From contig NZ_JBEPTM010000013.1 of NCBI RefSeq assembly GCF_040549525.1, positions 1 to 64,000 on the forward strand: a stretch of 64,000 nucleotides of DNA, read 5' to 3'. Origin of the DNA: Lacisediminihabitans sp040549525 (lineage in GTDB: Bacteria; Actinomycetota; Actinomycetes; Actinomycetales; Microbacteriaceae). Position 1 is the stretch's first letter. Each line of letters starts with the position of its first letter. Below are positions 33,885 through 43,243 of the stretch, one piece after another. The translations under genes were made by a program, and so were the position numbers. Under the pieces are notes generated by a model, which was not told the origin of the DNA, did not search any database, and worked only from the letters and a program-made list of their open reading frames with translations.

Positions 33885-34694
33885 CTACGCCGCTTTCGCC
33901 TTGTCGGCAGTCTTGTCGCCGGACTTCTCGTTGGTGGACTTGCCCAGCTGCTCGGCTGGCACCATCGCACGCAGGCGTTCGGCCAGGAGTCGGGGCTGGC
34001 TGCCCTCCTGCACGGCGAGCACCCCCTCCATGATCAGCGTCATCCGCTCACCCTCGAGGTCGGCAAGGCGACGCAGGCGGGTGCCGATCGGCAACCAAAG
34101 GAAGTTGGCCGAGAGGAGCCCCCAGAGGGTGGCGACGAAGGCCGCGGCAATGAGCGGGCCGAGCTTGCCCGGCGTCGACAGGTTCTCGAGCACATGGGTG
34201 AGTGAGACGACGGTGCCGATGATGCCCACCGTCGGCGCGTAGCCACCGAGGCTGAGGAAGAACTTGGATGCGGTGCGGTCGGACCGGGTCTTCGTGGCGA
34301 TCTCGTCTTCGAGCGACATGCGCAGGTCTTCGCCATCCGCGCCATCCGCGATGCTCTGCAGCGCGCCGCGCAGGAACGGGTCGTCCACCTTCTCGGCTTC
34401 CTGCTCGAGCGAGAGCAGTCCTTCCTTTCGCGCCTTCTCGGCGATCTCGACCAAGCGGTCGATCACCACCTGCGGCTTCTGGGTCTTGCCCGCGAAGGCC
34501 CGCGGCACCGCTTTGACCGCCAGGAGCAGGTCTTTGATCGTGCCGCCCGCGATGCCGACGGCGATCGTCGCCCCGAACACCAGCACCATCGGAGCCGGAA
34601 GCAGGATGGCGCTCACATTGGAGCCTTCGAGGGTGAGCATCGCGAAAAGGGCCCCGAAGGCCGTCAGGATGCCGATGATCGTTGCGAGGTCCAT
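33885..34694 (-). CDS. motA: Flagellar stator protein MotA
   Basis: This 269-residue protein has four membrane helices, the cytosolic charged loop, and the paired conserved segments FFLSLGGYAPTVGIIGTVVS and LGPLIAAAFVATLWGLLSAN with the functional prolines. With MotB it forms the proton channel that powers rotation. The tail is Lys-rich (KSTNEKSGDKTADKAKAA). Its ATG shares one base with the flbD stop (TGATG). Confidence 0.96.
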   Translation of the reverse strand: MDLATIIGILTAFGALFAMLTLEGSNVSAILLPAPMVLVFGATIAVGIAGGTIKDLLLAVKAVPRAFAGKTQKPQVVIDRLVEIAEKARKEGLLSLEQEAEKVDDPFLRGALQSIADGADGEDLRMSLEDEIATKTRSDRTASKFFLSLGGYAPTVGIIGTVVSLTHVLENLSTPGKLGPLIAAAFVATLWGLLSANFLWLPIGTRLRRLADLEGERMTLIMEGVLAVQEGSQPRLLAERLRAMVPAEQLGKSTNEKSGDKTADKAKAA

Positions 34695-34981
34695 CAGATC
34701 TTCCTCGGTCGAAGCGGTACGGGATTGTCGGTATCGTCGTCGTTCTCGACCAGCTCGAGGGAGCGCTGCTGGTGTCCGCTCGCCGACAGTTCATGGGTGA
34801 GGGCGATCACCGTTGCGCGATACCGGGAGATGCGCTCGATCACCTCGGACATCGACTCCGTGACGATGTACTTCGCGCCATCGACCATGATCAGCGTGGT
34901 GTCGGGATTGGCGGTGATGCGCTCGATGAGATCAGGGTTTATCGCAAAATGGCTGTCGTTGAGCCGCGTAACTACGATCAT
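34694..34981 (-). CDS. flbD: FlbD family flagellar protein
   Basis: This 95-residue protein begins MIVVTRLNDSHFAINPDLIE and contains NPDTTLIMVDGAKYIVTESM, the FlbD (SwrD-type) signature, which in Firmicutes supports stator function. It heads the operon flbD-motA-motB and starts at ATG 34981; a longer frame upstream runs into the promoter and terminator region. A sigma-28-type promoter lies about 55 bases upstream. Confidence 0.9.
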   Translation of the reverse strand: MIVVTRLNDSHFAINPDLIERITANPDTTLIMVDGAKYIVTESMSEVIERISRYRATVIALTHELSASGHQQRSLELVENDDDTDNPVPLRPRKI

Positions 34982-35034
34982 GAGCGCATCCCTGCTGGTG
35001 GTGAAACCGGTCCATCCTGGTCCGTTACATGCCA

Positions 35035-35061
35035 CTATCGGCCGACGACAACGAGCGGTTA
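35035..35061 (-). promoter_or_regulatory. Sigma-28-type promoter for flbD-motA-motB and downstream genes
   Basis: On the minus strand TAAC (35061-35058), exactly 15 bases, then GCCGATAG (35042-35035). The predicted leader to flbD is close to 50 bases. The match to the copies before fliC and flgB extends to the preceding CT. Confidence 0.78.
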
Positions 35062-35135
35062 GCGGATGCGGCGCTGCGGGCGTGTCGCGCCTGTCCTGCC
35101 CGGCGATCGTCGCCGCGCCGGGCCGGAAACGCGCA

Positions 35136-35166
35136 AACACCCCCGACCGCGAGGGTCGGGGGTGTT
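35136..35166 (-). terminator. Terminator after flgE
   Basis: A perfect 13-base stem (AACACCCCCGACC at 35136-35148, complement at 35154-35166) with a five-base loop lies 21 bases beyond the flgE stop. On the transcript strand it ends GGGGGTGTTTGCGCGTTT. It separates the flgB-flgE operon from the flbD promoter. Confidence 0.85.
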
Positions 35167-35187
35167 GACGACATGGCGCTGCGGCGA

Positions 35188-36360
35188 TTAGCGCTTCAGG
35201 TTGGTGAGCTCCTGCAGAACCTCGTCAGAGGTGGTGATGATGCGGGCGTTCGCCTGGAAGCCGCGCTGGGCGACGATCAGGTTGGTGAACTCCTGCGAGA
35301 GGTCCACGTTCGACATCTCGAGCGCGCCGGCCTGCAGGGTGCCGAGGCTGCCCGATCCGGGAGCTCCGAGGCTGGCGTTCCCCGAGTTGAAGGTTGCCTT
35401 GTAGCCGGAGGAGCCGGCCTTCTCGAGACCGCCGGGGTTGGAGAAGGTCGCGAGCGCGATGCGCGCGATGGCCAGGGATGCCCCGTTGCTGAAGGATCCC
35501 ACGAGGGTGCCGTCCTTCGAGAGCGTGTAGGACTTGAGCGTGCCGGCGGCACGGCCGTTCTGGTCGGAGACCGCGACTGTCGTGAGCCCGGCGAACCCCG
35601 TGAGCTTCGACATGTCCACCGCGATGCCACCGATGGTCATGGTGCCCGCAGAGGTCTGCGCCCCGGAGGCGAAGGTGAGCGCGGCGGTGCCGGTGGATCC
35701 ATTGGGATCCGTGCCCGCGACATCCCAACCGGCCGCGGTCTTCGTGAAGTTGAGCGAGACGGTGCGCGCGCCGCCGGTGGCGTCGTAGACCTGCACGTCG
35801 CGCACCAGTGCGGTGCCGACGGCGGCGTCGCCCGGCAGGTTTCCGGAGAGGGTGCTCGAAGTCGTGACGACCGCCGGGGCGACGATGCCGAGAGGAAGGG
35901 TGATGTCGCTGACCGCTCCCCCGTCGGCGATGACTCCGTTGGTGGCCGTGTAGCCCTGCACGATGGATCCGTCGGGGGTGACCAGGCGACCGGCACCGTC
36001 GAAGTCGAACGATCCGGCGCGGGTGTACTGGGTCTGGTTTCCCGTCTTGGTGACGAAGAATCCGTCTCCCGAGATCATCATGTCGGTCGCGCGACCGGTG
36101 GACTGCGCGGATCCCTGCGAGAAGTTGGTGGAGATACCCGCGACGCGCACGCCGAGGCCGACCTGCGCCGGGTTGGTGCCACCGATCTGCTCCTGGGGGC
36201 CGCCCGCGCCCTGCGTGAGCTGCGAGAGGGTGTCCTGGAACTGGGTGGCCGAGGACTTGAACGCCGTGGTGTTCACGTTGGCGATGTTGTTGCCGGTGAC
36301 GTCGAGCATGGTCTGGTGTGAGCGGAGTCCGGAGATCCCGGAATACAGTGAACGAAGCAT
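35188..36360 (-). CDS. flgE: Flagellar hook protein FlgE
   Basis: This 390-residue protein opens with the rod/hook family N-terminus MLRSLYSGISGLRSHQTMLD and VTGNNIANVNTTAFKSS, and closes with the helical SQEFTNLIVAQRGFQANARI and ITTSDEVLQELTNLKR. The middle holds the FlgE domain (TATNGVIADGG onward). It polymerises into the hook. It is the last gene of the flgB-flgE operon, 31 bases after flgD, before a strong terminator. Confidence 0.95.
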   Translation of the reverse strand: MLRSLYSGISGLRSHQTMLDVTGNNIANVNTTAFKSSATQFQDTLSQLTQGAGGPQEQIGGTNPAQVGLGVRVAGISTNFSQGSAQSTGRATDMMISGDGFFVTKTGNQTQYTRAGSFDFDGAGRLVTPDGSIVQGYTATNGVIADGGAVSDITLPLGIVAPAVVTTSSTLSGNLPGDAAVGTALVRDVQVYDATGGARTVSLNFTKTAAGWDVAGTDPNGSTGTAALTFASGAQTSAGTMTIGGIAVDMSKLTGFAGLTTVAVSDQNGRAAGTLKSYTLSKDGTLVGSFSNGASLAIARIALATFSNPGGLEKAGSSGYKATFNSGNASLGAPGSGSLGTLQAGALEMSNVDLSQEFTNLIVAQRGFQANARIITTSDEVLQELTNLKR

Positions 36361-36391
36361 GAGGTGCTGCCTTTCGGTGGGGAGTAGTGGA

Positions 36392-36835
36392 TCAAGCGGA
36401 CGTGCTGGTGATGCCTGAGATGGTGTCGAGCGCGACGTCGACGCCGCCGATCTTCACCTGGGGAACGCTTCCGGCGAAGGAGACGCTCGATGCGGTGCCG
36501 GTGTGACTCACGCCCGCGGCATCCGAATAGCTGACCTGTTTGCCGACGATGGCCGCGGCGGCGATGCGCATCTGCAGCGAGAAATCCTCCGTGCTCGTGG
36601 TGCTGAGCTCGGTCATCTTCTCCATCATCGAGAGTTGGGTGGTCTGGGAGATCATCTGGTTGGTGTCCATCGGCGCGCTGGGGTCCTGGGTGCGCAGCTG
36701 CGTGACGAGCAGTTTCATGAACACCTCCGAGTCCATGGTCTGCTTGGGCACGCGGGTGGTCGATCCGCTGTAGATCCCGGATGCCGCGTCGGCCGCAGCG
36801 GTCGATACCGTTCCGGTGATTCCGTCGATTGCCAT
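36392..36835 (-). CDS. flgD: Hook assembly cap protein FlgD
   Basis: This 147-residue protein contains the conserved MDSEVFMKLLVTQLRTQDPS and MDTNQMISQTTQLSMMEKM, followed by a short domain ending VKIGGVDVALDTISGI. It is a compact FlgD lacking the larger C-terminal Ig-like domain seen in enterics. It caps the growing hook. It lies 12 bases after fliK and upstream of flgE. Confidence 0.92.
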   Translation of the reverse strand: MAIDGITGTVSTAAADAASGIYSGSTTRVPKQTMDSEVFMKLLVTQLRTQDPSAPMDTNQMISQTTQLSMMEKMTELSTTSTEDFSLQMRIAAAAIVGKQVSYSDAAGVSHTGTASSVSFAGSVPQVKIGGVDVALDTISGITSTSA

Positions 36836-36847
36836 GAATCTGCCTTC

Positions 36848-38215
36848 CTATGCCATTACGTCGATGGATGAAGTGGGGTGGATGCCGGACCGCTCGGCCA
36901 CGGCCTCGTCGGTGACGATTCCGGCGGGCACGACATAGGCGCGCTCCGGTCGGGGGGCGGCATCGCCGCGCCGATCGCCGGCATCGCTCGGCTGGTTCTG
37001 GGACGACAGGTCGAGGTTCGCCCCGACTCCGCCCGCGCTGAGGTCCTTGCGCAGGTCGGGAAGGATCGCGCGGATCGCATCCCGCCCCAGGTCCGTCGGC
37101 GCGAAGAGCTCGACCCGGATGCCCTCCGGGCTCACGTGTGCCCGCACCGTCACCGGACCGAGCGCATCCGGCGTGACGCTGAGGGTCATCATGTGCGAGC
37201 CGGGTCCGGCCGTGGCGAGGGTGAAGATCGGGCGGGCGAGCTGCGCGGTGAACGGGGTGTTCTGCGCCGGGGCGGGAGCTGCCGCGGGGCTCGGTGCAAC
37301 GACGGCGTCCAGCCGCGGGGTGGTCGTGATGGGCTGCGCGAGAGAGAGCGGCGTCACCGCATCCGTCGCCGGTGCCGGCTTGGTGCGCGACCCCTGGGAG
37401 GCGGATGCTGCGGGGGCCGGCGCCGTCGGGGCGAGCGCGGGGGCGAGCGGGGACGGGGGCACGGCGACGGCCGGTGTCGTCGTCAGCGGAGCCGCCGCGA
37501 CCGCGGTCGGCGCGGCGGAGGGTGCCGTCGGCGTTGCGGCCGGGGCATCCGCTGCCGGGCTGGCCGCTGCCAGGCCGGCCGTGGCCGAGAGCGGACTCGC
37601 GCCGACCGCGATCGGCGTGGCGGAGGATGCCGTCGGCGTGTCGCCCGCAGCATCCGTCACGGGACTCGCCGTGCGCTGCGCAATGCCGCTCGGCACGAGA
37701 GTGGGAAGCGCGCTCGACGGAGCCCCCGCGAGAGCCCCGGCGAGAGCGACCGTCACCGGCTGGTCGGCCGTGGGCGATGCCGGGTCGGAGGGGTCTTTCG
37801 AGGCGTCCTTCGCCGAAGTGGCGGGCGATACGGAGGCAGCCGACACGGAGGCAGCCGATACGGAGGCAGCCGACACGGAGGCAGCCGACACGGAGGCAGC
37901 CGACACGGAGGCAGGCGATACCGAGGCAGCCGATACCGAGGCGGCCGGGCCGGTCGGTGCCCCGGCGGCCGCGAGCACGGCCGGCGTTGCGGGCGAAGCC
38001 GGGGTGGGAGAGACGGCGGGCGCAGTCGCGACGACAGGAACGGCCGGCGTCGCGGAACCCGCCGCCGCGTCACGTGAGCCACCGGCAGATGCGTGGGCGG
38101 CCGTCGCATCGCACAGGACGGCGCCGAAACCGGCGCCCGAGTCGGGAGTCGAGTTGTTCGCACGGCCCTGAGGCGAAGCCGCCGAGGGGGAAGGGGCGAG
38201 GGCGATAAGGGTCAT
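36848..38215 (-). CDS. fliK: Hook-length control protein FliK
   Basis: This 455-residue protein is very rich in Ala, Pro, Ser and Thr. A folded C-terminal Flg_hook domain (about 330-420) contains MMTLSVTPDALGPVTVRAHV and GIRVELFAPTDLGRDAIRAI. The N-terminal two thirds act as the molecular ruler in this family. Residues around 90-130 hold a tandem VSAAS-type repeat from a 15-base DNA repeat. The ATG at 38215 overlaps the fliJ stop (ATGA). Sequence similarity to other FliKs is confined to the C-domain, as usual. Confidence 0.88.
   Translation of the reverse strand: MTLIALAPSPSAASPQGRANNSTPDSGAGFGAVLCDATAAHASAGGSRDAAAGSATPAVPVVATAPAVSPTPASPATPAVLAAAGAPTGPAASVSAASVSPASVSAASVSAASVSAASVSAASVSAASVSPATSAKDASKDPSDPASPTADQPVTVALAGALAGAPSSALPTLVPSGIAQRTASPVTDAAGDTPTASSATPIAVGASPLSATAGLAAASPAADAPAATPTAPSAAPTAVAAAPLTTTPAVAVPPSPLAPALAPTAPAPAASASQGSRTKPAPATDAVTPLSLAQPITTTPRLDAVVAPSPAAAPAPAQNTPFTAQLARPIFTLATAGPGSHMMTLSVTPDALGPVTVRAHVSPEGIRVELFAPTDLGRDAIRAILPDLRKDLSAGGVGANLDLSSQNQPSDAGDRRGDAAPRPERAYVVPAGIVTDEAVAERSGIHPTSSIDVMA
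37824..37943 (-). repeat. Eight-unit 15-base tandem repeat inside fliK
   Basis: Units begin every 15 bases from 37824 to 37929, mostly reading GCCGACACGGAGGCA on the plus strand with ATA/ACA and one or two end variants. They encode eight in-frame five-residue units such as VSAAS and VSPAS in the FliK ruler region. Unit gain or loss would keep the frame. Confidence 0.92.
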
Positions 38216-38646
38216 CCCGCGTCCACCTCTCGGGTGCGGTGCCAGCCGGTGGAGGAGATCTCGTCGAGCACGGCCTGCTCGGCGACGAGCATGCCGTCCG
38301 CGACGGCGTCGTCGAACCTGAGCTCGAGTTTCTCGAGCCCGATGGACCGCGCGCGGGCCGCGGTGAAGGCGGTGTTCGCGGCATCGAGCGAGGCGCGGTG
38401 ATCGCAATCGAGCGCCTGGAGTTCCGCGAGCATGCTGCGCGAGGCGGCACGGGATGCCGCGACCGCGTAGAGCACCGCGGCGCTCGTGGCCTCACTGGAG
38501 GTCGCGCCGAGGGTGGATCGGGCCCGTCGCTGGCGCGCGGTGCCTTCCGCCACCCTGGCGTTGGCCGCCGAGAGGTCGATCGCGGCCTGGTCCTGTTGCA
38601 CCTGGCGCAGCCGGAGGAGTCCGGCGAGTGGGAACGAGCGAGCCAT
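38212..38646 (-). CDS. fliJ: Flagellar export chaperone FliJ
   Basis: This 144-residue protein begins MARSFPLAGLLRLRQVQQDQ and is predicted to be nearly all helical. It has the coiled-coil composition of FliJ (Ala, Arg and Glu rich) and the ELRFDDAVADGMLVAEQAVL ending. It lies between fliI and fliK, the usual position, with TGATG and ATGA overlaps on its two sides. FliJ links the FliI ATPase to FlhA. Similarity is weak, so the call leans on position and fold. Confidence 0.82.
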   Translation of the reverse strand: MARSFPLAGLLRLRQVQQDQAAIDLSAANARVAEGTARQRRARSTLGATSSEATSAAVLYAVAASRAASRSMLAELQALDCDHRASLDAANTAFTAARARSIGLEKLELRFDDAVADGMLVAEQAVLDEISSTGWHRTREVDAG

Positions 38647-39989
38647 CAGTTGCCCTCCAGGGTTCTGACGAGAGAAGTGAGCTGTGCCCACGCGTCGTCG
38701 GTGGTCGACTGCTGGCTGATCCTCTGCTGGAGAAACGCGTTGATCGACGATTCGTGGTCGACGGCGGCGTCGACGAGGGGATTCGCGCCGCGCTGGTAGG
38801 CGCCGACGTCGAGGAGGTCCTGAGCGGCGCGGCGAGCCGCGAGCGTCTTGCGAAGCACCTGGGCCGACTGCGTCTGTTCCGGCGAGATCAGCCGGGTGGC
38901 GACCCGGGAAATCGAGCCGAGCACGTCGATGGAGGGGAAGTGGCCGGCCACCGCGAGCTTGCGGTCGAGCACGACGTGGCCGTCGAGGAAGGATCGGGCC
39001 GCGTCCGCGATCGGCTCGTTGTGATCGTCGCCATCCACCAGCACGGTGTAGATGCCGGTGACGGATCCGATCTCGGCGGTCCCGGCCCGCTCGAGCAACT
39101 GCGCGAGAAGGGAGAAGGTCGACGGCGGGTACCCGCGGGTCGCCGGCGGTTCGCCGACGGAGAGTCCGATCTCGCGCTGGGCCATGGCCACGCGAGTGAG
39201 GGAGTCCATCATGAGCATGACATCCGCGCCCTGGTCCCGGAACGACTCCGCGATGCGGGTGGCCATGAAGGCGGCGCGCAGGCGCATCATCGCTGGCTCG
39301 TCGGAGGTCGAGACGACCACGATCGAGCGGGCGAGACCCTCAGCGCCGAGGTCGTCTTCGAGGAATTCGCGCACCTCACGGCCGCGCTCTCCCACCAGCG
39401 CGATCACCGAGACCTGGGCATCCGTGCCGCGCGCGATCATCGAGAGCAGCGAGGACTTGCCGACACCGGATCCGGCGAAGAGCCCCATGCGCTGGCCCTT
39501 GCCGATGGTCGTGAGGGTATCGAGCACGCGCACGCCGGTCTGCAGCGCGGTGTCGATGCGCGCGCGGTGCATCGCCGATGGGCTGTCGTTGTCGATGGAG
39601 ACCAGCCGGGTGATGTCGAGCGGACCCTTGCCGTCGATGGGGCGGCCGAGGCCGTCGATCACGCGACCGAAGAGACCGTTGCCCGTCGGCACGAGCACGG
39701 GGAGTCCGCGCGAGCGGGCCGGGGCACCGGCGTTGACGCCGGTGAGGCGGCTGAGCGGCATGCAACGGATGCCCGAGGGCGTCGTGGCGATCACCTCGGC
39801 GTCGAGGAAACCGGTGCCACCGTCGGCGACACTGTCACCGACGCGCACGAGGTCGCCGATGGCGCAGTCCAGGCCGCTGATCTCCAGCCCGAGACCCACG
39901 ATGGAGGAGACGACGCCAACGCGTTCCGGGCGGGCGGCGGCAAGAGCGGTGCGGAAGCGTTCGGCGTGCGGTCGCCAGGAGGTGCTCAT
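38646..39989 (-). CDS. fliI: Flagellum-specific ATPase FliI
   Basis: This 447-residue F1-beta-like ATPase has a Walker A motif GSGVGKS at 173-179 (Lys178), ALVGERGREVREFLEDDLG, a Walker B motif in DVMLMMDSLTRVAMAQREIG and GYPPSTFSLLAQLLERAG. It unfolds and delivers export substrates. The start overlaps the fliH stop (ATGA), and it ends at the first base of fliJ. Confidence 0.97.
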   Translation of the reverse strand: MSTSWRPHAERFRTALAAARPERVGVVSSIVGLGLEISGLDCAIGDLVRVGDSVADGGTGFLDAEVIATTPSGIRCMPLSRLTGVNAGAPARSRGLPVLVPTGNGLFGRVIDGLGRPIDGKGPLDITRLVSIDNDSPSAMHRARIDTALQTGVRVLDTLTTIGKGQRMGLFAGSGVGKSSLLSMIARGTDAQVSVIALVGERGREVREFLEDDLGAEGLARSIVVVSTSDEPAMMRLRAAFMATRIAESFRDQGADVMLMMDSLTRVAMAQREIGLSVGEPPATRGYPPSTFSLLAQLLERAGTAEIGSVTGIYTVLVDGDDHNEPIADAARSFLDGHVVLDRKLAVAGHFPSIDVLGSISRVATRLISPEQTQSAQVLRKTLAARRAAQDLLDVGAYQRGANPLVDAAVDHESSINAFLQQRISQQSTTDDAWAQLTSLVRTLEGN

Positions 39990-40591
39990 GAGGTGTCTCC
40001 GAGCATGGCCGCGCGGGCGCGGGCCACCGCGGTTGCGATGCGGGCGTCGAGATAACCGAGCGGGAGGTCGGCGATGGCGTCGCCGCGGGCGATCGAGGCA
40101 TCCGCGGTGAAGGAGACGCCCGAGGCGGCCCGCACGGCGTCGTCGAGCACGCCGAGGTCGAGCGGATTCATGCGGACGGTGGTGATGACCGCCGGGTCCA
40201 CCACGGCGAGCGCCCGGGTGAGCGCCGCCCTCGCGGATCCTTCGCCGTCGGCGAGTTCGACGCCGATGATCGTCTCGGCGAGGTCGAGGGCGGATGCCGC
40301 GATCGCGTCTTGCGCGTCGGTCACGATGGGGAGCAGGCGGCTGTCGAGCGCACGCGCCGCAGCGGCGAGCACCGCAATCGCGCGGTCGGTGCGAGCGGCG
40401 TCGTGCAACAGTGCGGCGCGGTGTTCTGCGTCGAGAGCGGCCCGTTGCCCGGCGAGCTCTGCACCAGCGGCGCGGAGCCCGGCCGCGTAACCGGCGGCGT
40501 GCCCGGCGGCGCGGTTGTCGGCATCCGCCCTGTCCTGCTCCGGGGTGGCCGGCAGCGCCGGAAAGGTCATGGGAAAGAAGTCAAGCGACAT
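39986..40591 (-). CDS. fliH: Flagellar assembly protein FliH
   Basis: This 201-residue protein has an Ala-rich helical middle (GLRAAGAELAGQRAALDAEH) and a C-terminal FliH/V-ATPase-E-like domain (LDLAETIIGVELADGEGSAR, VRMNPLDLGVLDD, ADLPLGYLDARIATAVARAR). It regulates FliI. ATG 40591 gives MSLDFFPMTFP and overlaps the end of fliG by 11 bases. Confidence 0.88.
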   Translation of the reverse strand: MSLDFFPMTFPALPATPEQDRADADNRAAGHAAGYAAGLRAAGAELAGQRAALDAEHRAALLHDAARTDRAIAVLAAAARALDSRLLPIVTDAQDAIAASALDLAETIIGVELADGEGSARAALTRALAVVDPAVITTVRMNPLDLGVLDDAVRAASGVSFTADASIARGDAIADLPLGYLDARIATAVARARAAMLGDTS

Positions 40592-41600
40592 ATTCCTCTT
40601 CCTCTCCCCGCTGCAGGGTGATGACGCCGTCGGCCTCGAGGTTGCGGATCGCACGAACCACTTCTGCGCGGGCCTCTTCGACCTGGGTCATCTTCACCGG
40701 GCCGAGCGAGGCGATCTCGTCTTCGAGGATCTCGCGGTTGCGCTCGGAGATGTTGGCTCGGATGACCTCGACGAGGGCCTCGTCGGAGCCCTTCATCGCC
40801 ACGGCGAGAATGCTCGAATCGATGCCGCGCAGCACCTGCTGAACGTCCTTACGGTCGAACTTCACGAGGTCGGCGAAGGTGAGCATGCGCGAACGCACCT
40901 CTTCGGCGAGGCTCGGGTCGAGCCCGTCGAGACCATCGAGCACGGAGCGTTCGGTCGAGACATCCGCGCGGTTGATCAGGTCGACCACGGCTTGCACTCC
41001 GCCGACGATCTCGACGGTGTCCCGCGAGGTGACGACGGCACTCGCCCGCACCTTGAGGGTGTCGGCGACCACTCGCACCGCTTCGGGGGTGGCGGTTCCC
41101 ATCGTGGCGATGGCCTTGGCGACGTCGGTGCGGAGCCCGTCGTCGAGAGCGGCGAAGACCGGCGAGGCGTGGTCGGGACGCAGGTGCGCGAGCACGAGGG
41201 CGACGGTCTGCGGCAGTTCGCCGTCGAGCAGAGTGAGCAGCTGCCCGGTCTCGGCGGTATCGAGGAATTCGAAGGCCTTGCCCGCCATCGACGAGGCGAC
41301 GCGGTTCATCACGCCGGCGGCCTTCTCCGCCCCGAAGGATGCCTCGAGCAGGCCGGCCGCGAACTCCCGGCCCCCGTGCGACTTGCGTCCGCCCTTCGTG
41401 GCGAGGTCGTGGAACTCGAGAATGGTGCGTTCGGAGACGATGGTGTCGACCCGACGCAGCCGGATGATCTCGGCGGCGATCTCCTCCGCCTCGGTCTCAT
41501 TGAACTGTTTCATGACCGCGGCGGCGCGCGTCTGGTCCATGTTCATGAGCACGACGGCGACCTTCTGGGTGCCAGAGAGAGTCAGGATTGGTTCGTTCAC
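40581..41600 (-). CDS. fliG: Flagellar motor switch protein FliG
   Basis: This 339-residue protein has the three FliG domains: N-terminal (GTQKVAVVLMNMDQTRAAAV), middle with the EHPQ-equivalent region (LTLLDGELPQTVALVLAHLR) and C-terminal torque domain with the charged helix (FADLVKFDRKDVQQVLRGID, DEIASLGPVKMTQVEEAR). It couples the stator to the C-ring. A GTG start at 41600 overlaps the fliF stop (GTGA). Confidence 0.96.
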   Translation of the reverse strand: MNEPILTLSGTQKVAVVLMNMDQTRAAAVMKQFNETEAEEIAAEIIRLRRVDTIVSERTILEFHDLATKGGRKSHGGREFAAGLLEASFGAEKAAGVMNRVASSMAGKAFEFLDTAETGQLLTLLDGELPQTVALVLAHLRPDHASPVFAALDDGLRTDVAKAIATMGTATPEAVRVVADTLKVRASAVVTSRDTVEIVGGVQAVVDLINRADVSTERSVLDGLDGLDPSLAEEVRSRMLTFADLVKFDRKDVQQVLRGIDSSILAVAMKGSDEALVEVIRANISERNREILEDEIASLGPVKMTQVEEARAEVVRAIRNLEADGVITLQRGEEEEYVA

Positions 41601-43243
41601 GCCGGCTGCCGGTCTTCCATCAGGCCGCGAAGGATCTCCGCGGTACGCTCCGGGTCCTTGCCGGCGAGAGCGTCGATCTCCGCGCGCTTGCGCTCGGTGT
41701 CACCCGGTTCGATGAGGGGAACCTGCGTGTAGGTGAGCGCGGCCGGCGGCTCGGTGGCGGTGAGCGCGATCGGGCGGGTCTGGTCGCTCATCATGGCGCG
41801 GAGCTCCGCGAGCTCTGTCATCTCCTGCAGCTCGCGATCCTCCTGGCTGCGGCTCTTGAAGCGGCGCGAGATGAGGAAGAGGGCGATGATGATCGGCAGC
41901 GCGATGGCCAGGGCCGTGACGGCGGTGCGGATGAGGCCGGCCGTGCGGTCGGCACTCGCTGCGGCGTCGGCGGCGGCGAGCGCCTTCGTTGCGGCGGCGG
42001 CACCCGCGGTGTTGAAGGACACCAGTTCGATCGCGACCGAGTCACCGCGCGTCGTATCGATGCCGGCCGCCGCGTTGACGAGCGAGATCAGATTGGCCTT
42101 GTTGACCCCCGGGATCGCCTTGTTCACTGCGACCGAGACGGTCTGGCGGGTGATCGACCCCGCCGGGATGGTGGTCTGTTCGGTGACCTTGTTGATCGCG
42201 TTGTTCTTCGTGATCGAGGTCGCGCCGAGAGTGCCGGTGGTGCCGGTCGTGGTGCCGGCGGCCGGAGCCGTCGTGGAGGTGCCGCTCGGCACGGCGATGT
42301 TGTCCGGCCCGAGAATACCGGCCGCTCCGTTCACTCCGCTGCCGGAGCCCGTGCCGGTGCCGTCGTTCTGGGCCGACTCGCTGAGCGCTGGGGCGCCATC
42401 CGGGGTCGAGAATGTCTCGGCGGTGCGCTGGCCGGAGTTCTGGCTCACATCGGCCGCGACGACGACCGTTGCATTGCCCGGTCCGACCACCTTGTCGAGC
42501 ATCGCCTGCACCGAGCCGCGTACGCGATCTTCGTAGTCCGAAGCCTGCTTCGAGCCGCTGCCGGCGACATCCACCCCCGCGGCCGAGAGCACGAGACCCT
42601 GGGCATCTACGACCGAGACATCGCTGGTCTTCATCCCGTCGATGGACGAGGAGGTGAGGTGCACGATCGCCTGCACCTGGTTGTCGTTGAGAGTCACGCC
42701 GTTGTCGGTCGCGATGAAGACGGATGCCGTCGGGTCGGTCTTCTCGGACACGAAGACGGTGTCCTTGGGGATCGCGAGCTGAACGGAGGCCGTCTTCACG
42801 CCCTTCATCGCTTGGATCGTGTTGGCGAGCTCGCCCTCGATCGCGCGCTTGTAGGTGACGTTCTGCTGGAACTCGGATGCCGTGACGCCCATTTTGTCGA
42901 GCAGCGAGTAGCCGCCCGTCGATGAGGAGGGAAGGCCGGCCGCCGCCGCCTTGAGTCGTTCCGCGTAGACGCTCTCCTCCGGCACCATGATCGTGCCGCC
43001 GCCGCCCGTGATCTCGTACTGCACGCCGTCGGTTCGGAGCTGCTCGACCAGGGAGTTCGCGTCGGTGCCGCTGAGGCCGGAGAAGAGCGGGCTCAACTGC
43101 GGACGGGTGACCCAGAACGAGAGGGCGGCGATCCCGAGCACGAGCACGGCGACACCGATGATCGCCACGGTGCGCTGCGCGATCGTGAACTCGCGGATGG
43201 TGTGGGTGAGTCGGCGGAGCACCGAACTGATCGGAGCGGGCAT
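41597..43243 (-). CDS. fliF: Flagellar MS-ring protein FliF
   Basis: This 548-residue protein has an N-terminal membrane helix (TVAIIGVAVLVLGIAALSFW), ring-building motifs (LRTDGVQYEITGGGGTIMVP; NVTYKRAIEGELANTIQAMK; VQLAIPKDTVF), a second helix near 450-470 and a C-terminal FliG-binding tail (GKDPERTAEILRGLMED). It forms the MS ring. The start overlaps the fliE stop by one base. Confidence 0.97.
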   Translation of the reverse strand: MPAPISSVLRRLTHTIREFTIAQRTVAIIGVAVLVLGIAALSFWVTRPQLSPLFSGLSGTDANSLVEQLRTDGVQYEITGGGGTIMVPEESVYAERLKAAAAGLPSSSTGGYSLLDKMGVTASEFQQNVTYKRAIEGELANTIQAMKGVKTASVQLAIPKDTVFVSEKTDPTASVFIATDNGVTLNDNQVQAIVHLTSSSIDGMKTSDVSVVDAQGLVLSAAGVDVAGSGSKQASDYEDRVRGSVQAMLDKVVGPGNATVVVAADVSQNSGQRTAETFSTPDGAPALSESAQNDGTGTGSGSGVNGAAGILGPDNIAVPSGTSTTAPAAGTTTGTTGTLGATSITKNNAINKVTEQTTIPAGSITRQTVSVAVNKAIPGVNKANLISLVNAAAGIDTTRGDSVAIELVSFNTAGAAAATKALAAADAAASADRTAGLIRTAVTALAIALPIIIALFLISRRFKSRSQEDRELQEMTELAELRAMMSDQTRPIALTATEPPAALTYTQVPLIEPGDTERKRAEIDALAGKDPERTAEILRGLMEDRQPA

